A stretch of 64,000 nucleotides of DNA from NCBI RefSeq assembly GCF_900496995.4, contig NC_044016.1, positions 21,866,932-21,930,931 on the forward strand. The letters are read 5' to 3'. The notes below the pieces were generated by a model. That model searched no databases. It saw only the letters and a program-made list of their open reading frames with translations, and was not told where the DNA came from. Shown piece by piece: positions 26,401 through 35,400 of this stretch. Every line of letters starts with the position of its first letter. The stretch's first letter is position 1. The stretch is from Aquila chrysaetos chrysaetos (taxonomy: Eukaryota > Chordata > Aves > Accipitriformes > Accipitridae). The position numbers and the translations under genes were made by a program.

Positions 26401-29400
26401 GACAGTTGCAACACATCTACCTTATGCTCTTCACTAACAGTCTCGCAGGCCTAAGTCCTTTGTATCTGCCCTACACACACACACACACACACACACACAA
26501 AGCAAGTGGGGGAGAGAAAGAGACAATCTCTTCCTAGCGCTCCTTCAGGGCAGAGGCAAGATAGACAACAGAGCCTCACTATTTGCCTGCCTGGCACCAC
26601 GATGTGTCCCACAGGTGCCTCCTCCCCAAACCCCTTCCCTGCTATCCCCCATACTCTCAGATATGCTGCCACTAAGCATATTAGCTCAGCTAAAAAGCAC
26701 CTGTGGTTTTGCAGATGATCTGCACTCTGGATTAAGGCCCTTCACAGGTTTGCCTTTTACACCCTTTCAAAATAGCCAGTGGATGCCCCAGTGGGTTTTA
26801 GAAGGCAAGGGGATAAGCCAGAAGCATCCTTTCTACAGACCTCAGCGCACAGACACTTCTGAGAAGAAGCAGAGGGTTCTGAACCATGCATCCACGTATC
26901 TGCTCTCTTCCTGTCAGCAACCTCTTTCGCCCCTGCAGAACATCCACCTCAACAGGCTACCTCAGAACCATGACAGCACCTGCTACAAGTCACAGCCTCT
27001 GTGTCTCCACACTGACCACTTTCCCAGACCAAGGAATCAAGCCACCCGCTGAAAGATTCAAAGCAAGCCCAGGGCACCCCCAGGATTAACTAGACCATGT
27101 ACTTGGTTACCAAACCACAATGAGGCAGTGTGGGTGGGGGAACAGGGTGGATCTGCCATTATCCCCTGCCTTCACTACAAATGGAGCAAACACTAACTGC
27201 TTGCGATCTGCACTGATTTCATAAGCGTTTTTCAATGTTTCCCAGTCTCTTGCCAAAGCTTCATTTTGCTGCTTGGTCAAGGGTTGGAGAGATTTAAAGA
27301 GATGAGAGATAGGATAGATAAGTACACGTGCACAAAACCCAGCTGCTAGTAGTTCTGCAAACAGTGAGTACCTGGAGCCCTCCAGGCCTCCTAGCTCTAC
27401 CAGCATGCAGGCAAAGAAAGATGTCTCAAATGGAGCAGAGGATAAGAATACACACAAAGAGATAGTGCCTGCCCTATGCTGTTAAGCACTATAATGATCC
27501 ACCTGTACAGTATGCAGTCCTACAGCACCAAGGTTGATAACTCTGAGTGATAAGAGCAAACTGCTTGCATCATGGAAAAAAATGGTCTCCAGTAAGCGTT
27601 TCTGAACTTGTGACAAACTGGCATAAAGGTTACTTTGCCACAAAAATGCAAAAGCTGCAGGGCTTGGAGCTCACAGCCCGCAGTTAATTGTTGAAAGTTA
27701 ATTCTAGGTCATGCAGAGCTGACAGTGCCACAGTGCTGAGAGTGGGTACAAGAGGGGAGGAGCTTCCATCCAGGGAGTTTGAAGTGTCAGAGAGCGTGAG
27801 CAGCTATTAAAAAAGAAAGTGGCTTGTGAAAGGGAAATGTAGCCTGGCAGGCATGGACTGCTTGTTGGTATTCCTTGTCTAGAAGACAGCATGTTTCTGT
27901 TCCTTGTCCCTTCCCTTCCTCTTTCCTCCTCCCCTAGCGGCAGTATGCCTCCTGTCTGTTCTCCTATCTTGTCTATGGCTACCTCCTTCTTCCCATTCCC
28001 CTTCAGAGTGACCTTAGTCACCGCCTATGTTGAACAGGTTGAACAATTTAATATGTGCAAAATTCTGCAGGCACAATGACAGCCGCTGAACTGCACTGTT
28101 GATTATTCATGCTGTGCCAGCAGAAAGGATCTGGGAACTCTGGCAGTAAAGGCACAGTTCTGGATAAAAATGCTTACAGACCTACGTCGATGGGAGGGAG
28201 GGAAGAAAAGAGGGAGGGAAAGCGGCAGTTACCTGTGCAGATCAAATGCTGCTCACCGCAGTAGTCTGGGGCATAAAGGAGGCAGAAACCAAAACAGAGT
28301 AGAAAACTGAAGTGAAACTGATTCATGTCTGCCACGCTTTTTAAATGTTTGCACTGCGGAAGCAGCTGGATTATACCAGAGAATGTGGACTACAGATTGG
28401 CCACAGAACAGCACATTCAACTTCTTTTGCAGACCCTTTACTTTCACAGCTGCACCCTGATGATTACATTTGCGATCTGGGAGATTTGACAGGACCAAAT
28501 CCTTCCCATAAAGAATCTGGGAGTTTTTGCCTTCACTTTAACATACGATGATTTTCCAAAGTCTGAATCAGCCTCTGAAAAGGAAATGGGGAATCTTTCT
28601 CTGGCTGCCAGTCTGAAGATCCTGCCATGAAAGGCGCATTGCCTTGATTTTGCTGGACACAGAGCATTCACACGGAGACTGTGCAACACTCGATAATGCA
28701 TTTGCACAGTTAGCACCCAAACCGGAGCACATGACTGAGGTACAGTCATCCTCACAGCAAAGCCCTGCCCCTGCTACCGTACCTACACTTACTCCTATGT
28801 ACTGGGAGTCATATTCCACACTTTGCCGCGCTGATTCAGCCTGTGCTTCCTTCCCATTGGTTGTGTCAGGGACGGAAGAAGGTCTGTCTTTCATGGGGAA
28901 ATACAGGAAGGTCACTGAAGGACTAACACCACTTGGCCTGCTCCCTTCCTGCAATTTGGGCTTCAGCCCACATTAAAAGTTAATCCCGCATTTAACCCAC
29001 ACCACTACCCTGCAAAACACCTCCAGATTTGAGTCAGAGGTTCTTCTTTGTGAATGGAGCGGGAAGTAAGGTTAAAACCCAGTCAGGGCCCACATTAACT
29101 CTTCAGGGCAAACATAGCCACAGCAGGTAGGATTAAGTCCAAATTTGGAGCAGTCGAGTGGGAACATGCTAGACTAGAAAAGGAGCAAGTCTATGATCAT
29201 TTTGCCTCCCTCCCTGTCAATGGCTTAGCAGCAATACAGACACGCTGTTCTTTTAAAAATAAAAGTGCAGCCACAAGTGCTGGTGGTTTCCTTTATTTAT
29301 ACCAGAAAATCTTTTCTCGTGGAACAAACAAAGAGTGTTTGTCTAACTCCTCTACAACTTCCCGTGCCACAAAACACATGGAAGGCTCTCTTGAGCACAA

Positions 29401-32400
29401 AAGGGTAGGGGCTGAAGCTAAAATTACAGTCTCCAACCAGAGTAAGTCCATCCCAAATAAAAACCTGTCACAGCTCGACATCTCAGAGCAAGCACAAAAT
29501 GGCCGAAGACACAAAATCACCTTTCACCCCAACCCCAAAGCCCCTAAGAGCTTCAGTGGAAGAAACTACAGGACCTTCCTTGTGCAACAGAGGCACATCA
29601 TTGTCTCCTCTTCACAGAGGAGAAACTGAAGTACAGAGAGAGGACCTCCAAGGTCATACAGGAGGACAGAAGTAGAGCCAGGAAGGTAATGCCAAGAGTC
29701 CTGATTCCTAGCTCACAGATATATCTGCATCGCAGAACCAGAAATAGCACCGAGGCAATAGCACCAAAGTCTCACTGATCACACTGCCAGACCAACTTCT
29801 CCCACAATCCCATCAGCCTTCTTGTGACAGGGAATTAAATTCTGTTTGATACTTCCCCTCTCCAGGAAGGTAGCTGGACACAACAAATGGCACAGATGAG
29901 GACAGTAGCTCTTTTCTACCAACAGCAGAGGACTGGCTACCAAAATAAGCCTCACAGCAGGCTCCATCTTGATCTCTCTGGAGTCACTGAACCTTCTTCT
30001 GTTGACTTCAGCAGGAGCAAGGGTCAAGCGCAACAGGCGGCAGCCCACCAGCAAATCAGAAATTTTGCCCATGCGGAATGGATACCTATCCCAAACACAG
30101 CCTGCCACAAACCTCTGGCAATGCACATGCAGTCTGTCGCACCAATAAAGTTACAGAAATTGAAATCAAGTGCGAGGAAAAAAAAAAAAAGCGCCAATCT
30201 GGGCCCACACTGCTAGAGCCCTCTGCTGACCTCCAGCTGGAATAACGCTGGAGAGGTCACAACCCATGGGGACCCTGCAAGATCTTCACCAAACCCTGCC
30301 ATGCAGCAAGTGGTCTGCTCTGCTATGAAGGTATGGGGAAAACACGGTCATGATGGTCTTAAAGCAGCTGATGATCACCTCAGTCTGAAGGCTCCAAAGT
30401 CCACAGCCCTTTTACCTCACTTCTGAACTGAGGACTGTGGACAGAAAGCCAACCTCCTGTAACGCACAGGGCTCCACTAGACAGGGCACTTGCAGGAGGC
30501 ATCTCTGACTAACCTGGGGGCTGGCTGCTCTTCTGGTCTACATTTATTCACACAAACCAAGGAGGCAGAGGACACTGCCACAGCCTGGCCTTTAGGCAGC
30601 TGGAGAGACACAAAATCACAATGGCTGCAGAGGCACCACCTCATTTCCTCACCAGGCAATGGTCCCATTCGTACTGGACCACCAGCAACACGTTAAGTAG
30701 AACCTATCGGATCAGACTGCTGTCCCCTGAATCTGCTAAGCCTGCTAGCTCAAACCGGAGTAAAAGGGTGTATTTTTCGAGCCTGGCTCTGTACAGTGCT
30801 TAGCAATACACTGACTGGGGGAGGTACCTGGGACTGTCAGGAGGCAAAACTCTGGAAAATCATCCTGGGCTGCCCTTTTCTCTTCTTCTCCTCCCGGAGA
30901 CCTGCCGCCTGGCTGTCTGGGGAGGGTCGGGGCACTGCTTCGGCCTTTGTTTGGGGATCAGCCCCGGCCACCCAGCCGGGCACCACCAGCGCCGCCAGGG
31001 AAGAGGCGGGCAGCGAAGATGACAAATCCCTTCCTACGGCACTGTGGCGAATCCCTAGCAAACTGTTCGCTGCTACTCAGCTCTTTGTGTGTGAGCGCAC
31101 GCGTGTGTATGTATATATTTTTTTATATATATATATAAATGAGCGTGTGTATGTGCACAAGCGCACGCACGCAGTTTTCCTCAGAGTTGTGGGAAGCCAG
31201 CAGCGGGCCGGGCCGGCCCTGCTGCACGCCGCGGCCCCGCGGTGGCCCCGGGGCCCAGCCCCACGGCCACCCCGGCCCCACGGCCGCCCCGGGCCCGCAG
31301 GGGGGGCGCGGGGGGCGGCGCAGCCGCCGCGAAGGGGTTAATGGCGGCGAGGCCTCCCGCCGGCAGCCCCCCCCGCTCCCGCCGCCGCCGCTCCCCGGGA
31401 GGTGGCGGTGTTGGCCGCCGGCGGCTCCCGGGGCTCGGGCCTCCTTCCCCCGAGCCCCCGGCCGCCCCCGCCCGCCGGGAAGCCGCCCAGCGCTTACCTT
31501 CATTGGGTTTCCGCTCCCCATCCCCCAGGGCAGGAGCAGCCTTCGACAACTGCAAAGATAACAGAAAATCAGTCACAACACGGACTCCGGGGCGCGGGAG
31601 GGCTCCCGGGCCCGCCGCCGGCGGCCCACCGGGCAGGAGGCGGCGGGAGGCCCCGGAGGGTGGGGGCGCCCCCCGAGGTAGAGCCGTGCCCCTCCAGCCG
31701 CCCCGGCGGGCACAGAGGGACCTTTTGTTCCCCCCGTCCCGCGGGGAGCCGAGAGGGACACGGGAGGCGCGGGCGGGCCGAGGGAAGGGGCAGGCGGCAG
31801 GGAGGCGGCCGGGCCTCCAGCGCGGCGGGCCCGAGAGAGGCCCCAAAGGGAGAAACGCGTCCCTCGGGAGGAGCTTTCAGTGATTATGGTCAGAAACGAG
31901 AGAGCAAATCCGGGCCCAGGGGGAGAAAAATAACAGGGGTGACGTTCGACCACTGACACTACCGGTGGGCCTGGGCACCGCTCTTCTCCCCCAGGCCTTC
32001 ATTTACCCCTGCAAAGGTGAATCCAGCCCGAGATGGCAGAAGGGGGAGAAGCACAGCCAGGCGCAAAAGGGCATCGCTTCCCTCTCAGTGTCACAGATGT
32101 CTGTCGCCGAGCAGTGGTGGCCACCGAGGTGTTGGTATCTGGCCGGGCGTCAGGGCAATTAACTGTGACAGCACAGCTTTGCCGACAAATGCCGCCAAAC
32201 CGCCCGGGTTTCCCTCCTCTCCTCTGGAAGGGAGGGCGACGCGTGCCCTCACCTAACGGTCCCAGTCCCCAGCCCCTGTCTGTGCGGCTTCCCCTGGACA
32301 AACACCAAAAAGGCCCCAAGCTCTGTATTCGCTCTTGCTGCCTTTTGGGTCGAGGGGCATTTCCAAACCGCTGACGCAGGCAGGAGTGGTGACATGTAAC

Positions 32401-35400
32401 CCACCCCCAGACCGGGATGGAGAAGCGTTACACCGCTTTACTAAGGAAGTCTTTTTAATTCCAGGTGAAACAAAAACTCCACTCTTCCTGCTCTGCGTGA
32501 GGGTTTTAGCTCTGACGTAACTTTCCAGCCAAGTCAGGTTTCCCCCTGCTGTTCTGTTCTGAACCAAAACCGAAAAATGCCTGGCTTGCTTCACTTCTCT
32601 GAGGTATGTTGTCACCTGTGTGACACCATCCGCCCCAGAACCTGCTGCCTTTCAGCAGTGGCCCAAAAAGAGCATGGCAATACGTACAAAATACTGCTTC
32701 ATCAGTGAAATGCTGCATTTAGGCTCAGAAAAAGGCTCTCTGATCTTGTAGCCAGAGACAGAACTGAACTAAGCAGGCAAAGTCCACCCCAAGCTTGCAA
32801 TGGGAATCTGCCGCCTATGGTCTTCTAGGCAGCCCCGTGCACCACCATCCAAGCAGCCCTAAGTGTCAGCTTTTAAAAGGAGGGGGCAAGAGAGCCTGCA
32901 AAGCCCTAGAAGCCCCTCTTCCAGCCATTCCTTTGTGTCTGTTCACAGTTCCCTTTGTCTAAGGTCCCCCGACCAAACTCCTCGCTTCTCATTTCAACTG
33001 AAGTCTTTCTGTACCTGGGCATAACTCACCAGCCCAGACCTGAGCCACCCCATGTGTGGACCTGTTTCTTCTCTGGGGAGGGCTGTCTGCCCAACCTCAG
33101 CGCTGTGACAACAGTTTAAAAAGCAGGTTCCTAGAAACAGTTTCATTCCTGAACTGTGAAGGTCACTGCAACAGCACAAACAAAATGGAGGCAGCGGAGG
33201 TTGCAACAGCCTTCCAAAGCCACTCAGCGCCTGACAATCTATGGGTCAAAAGAAAACCGCATCAAGGGCAGAAAAGCCTCAACCTGTGTTGTAGCACAGG
33301 AAGAGGATCACGAGCTAAGTTAGTTTATCCAAGTCACAATGCCCCCAAGACCTTTCGCAGAGGGATTTTTGGTTCACACACCAAATGACCATGATGGACT
33401 GAGCAAAATTAGCTCAGAGACACCTTGAGGGTCATTCTACCCATTCTCTATGCGAGGCTGACCAGCTGGCTGCCAAGCCCACCGCCTCCTCACATGCAAG
33501 CACACATGGTGCAGAGGTGATGGGAAGCAGAAGCAAGCCACACACTTTCACTGCTCACCTGCACCTGGCTAGCACCTTGCTCTGCCCCTGATGTACCAGA
33601 GCATGAGCCAGAACACTCTCCCAGCGCTCACCTAGACCTGGGTTGCGATCCCACCCCAAGGACGGGAAATGAGATCGGTACGAAGTCTGCAGAGAGCTTC
33701 TGAGCACACCCAGGGGAGCTCTCAGCAAAAAGCCAAAAGGTTTCCTAGTACTATCAGTAACATGCTCTCTGCTCACTATACCAAGAAACTTTTCTGCCCT
33801 TTCAGCAGTGTCTTTCACCTGTGGCTAGTGCCCTCAAGGCCCATCCACTAGAACAGCAGGTGAGGCAGGGGCTTGCGCCTCACTTTAAACCAGTCTGCTA
33901 CATATCAGACAGGGCAATGGGGAACCAAAAGCGTTCCAAGGGATAAGCAGGCCTGGTGTGCCCTTCAGTGGGAGCCTGAAGGTCACACTCTCCTCTGCTG
34001 GCTTTTGGCATTTCCCAACAGCTCTGTAACACAATTTCCTTCCAAAAGATTTTCAACATTTCACAGAGGTGTGGAAGCAAGCCCTGCGCTTGAGAGCGGG
34101 ATAAATGACCCCGGGAATGGGGCTGACCAGGGAGAAGCTCCTTTCTGTGCCCTTTGCAGGTCACAGCGAATGCACGTCCTGCAGTGCAGTAAAACCCTCC
34201 CTAACTAATAAACCCACTTCACACCATCCATGTGTCTGCACCTTCACTGTCCCTCTTCTCCCCCAGTCCCTGCCCAAAGCAAGTTACTCACTGAAGGGAG
34301 AGAAAAGGTTAATCAAGTCACTCCTCTCTAACCATCACCCCCCTCACCACCACCACCAGCACTCTTTCTCTCCCTTCCCCTCCCCCTAATCTGTGCAGCC
34401 TCATTAAAAGAGCTTTGTAACTGTTTAGGACTGGAACAAACAATCCATCCACTTTGTGAGGGACTCTGGGACAGGAGTTAAGGCACTTTTCGTCTTAGGC
34501 ACTAGAAATTCTTCTCAGCGGTTTCTACTTAAGGGAGAGCAGGGGGATGGGACTCACTGCACTCCTCCTCCATTGTACATACAGACAGAGGTCAGTAATC
34601 CCAGAAGCTGCCAGCACAGCCGAGGCACTTCCCTGACACGGAGCAGGATGGTCAGGAGAGTGAATTTGGGGTTGCTCAGGAAATCAGTGAGCCCCTCTGA
34701 GATGTCAGCATGGGCTTCCCTCTCCCCGGGTCCCAAAGGAGCGCTCCTCCTCCCAGCCTGTCCTCAGAGCACGGGCCCAGAGCAGCTCTGGGGAAGGTGA
34801 CCTGCTGCATCCCCGCTGCCTATGGGCTGGGGAAGCAGGTTCTGGTGGCTCCCCATCGTGGCCTGGCGCAGAGGCACACCAAAGGCAGGGAGCCTGGTGG
34901 GTGTGCGATCATTAGCAGTCTAGTCACAGGCTCGCTCTCCCTCCCTCGATGTCTGATTGCTGCCTGTTCCCTATGCCAATACAGCTGGTGTATCCAGGTC
35001 CCTCCACAGTCCAGGGAAGGAAGGGAAGAGTTCCCAGATCATCATTAGGGGTGACCTGCCACCAGGCTGCCACCAGGACCCGCAGACAAAGGAAGACAGG
35101 GAATGACTGACCATCCCCCGTTCTTTAGGAAAAGGAGGGACTGGAAGGGGACACCACCAAACCTCTCTGACCCCGTGGGGCGTGAGGACTGTGCACCGAA
35201 GCTCAGCACAGGCAAACGGCTAGGCGGGTCGCACCGCAAAACCACCTTTTCCTCCCTCTCCTGCATGGAAAGGCTATTGCCACCAGTGGAGGCAGACACC
35301 TGTGGCATCAGCACCACCCAGCCTTGACCGTGACATGATTTCCCACCATCCCAGCCTCGCTGCAGGAGTGACCGTAACAACTCCCTCAGTAAGGAGTCAT

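Larger units (their letters stand above)
26321..31497 (-). other. VEGFA: VEGFA intron 2
   Basis: A 5.2-kb intron, GTAAG to CTTTTAG. Its 5' end lies in the second CpG island. It contains an (AC)n microsatellite at 26,472-26,499, an (AT)n tract near 31,115-31,139 and a MIR-like SINE relic at about 29,600-29,720. I see no other gene. Confidence 0.88.

Noticed and set aside
26472-26499. Regular AC repeats as a possible CRISPR-like array
   Set aside because: Plain dinucleotide microsatellite in an animal genome, with no repeat-spacer structure.
31181-31956. Long open frames around exon 2 on both strands
   Set aside because: Explained by extreme G+C; only the 52-nt exon with splice sites is supported.
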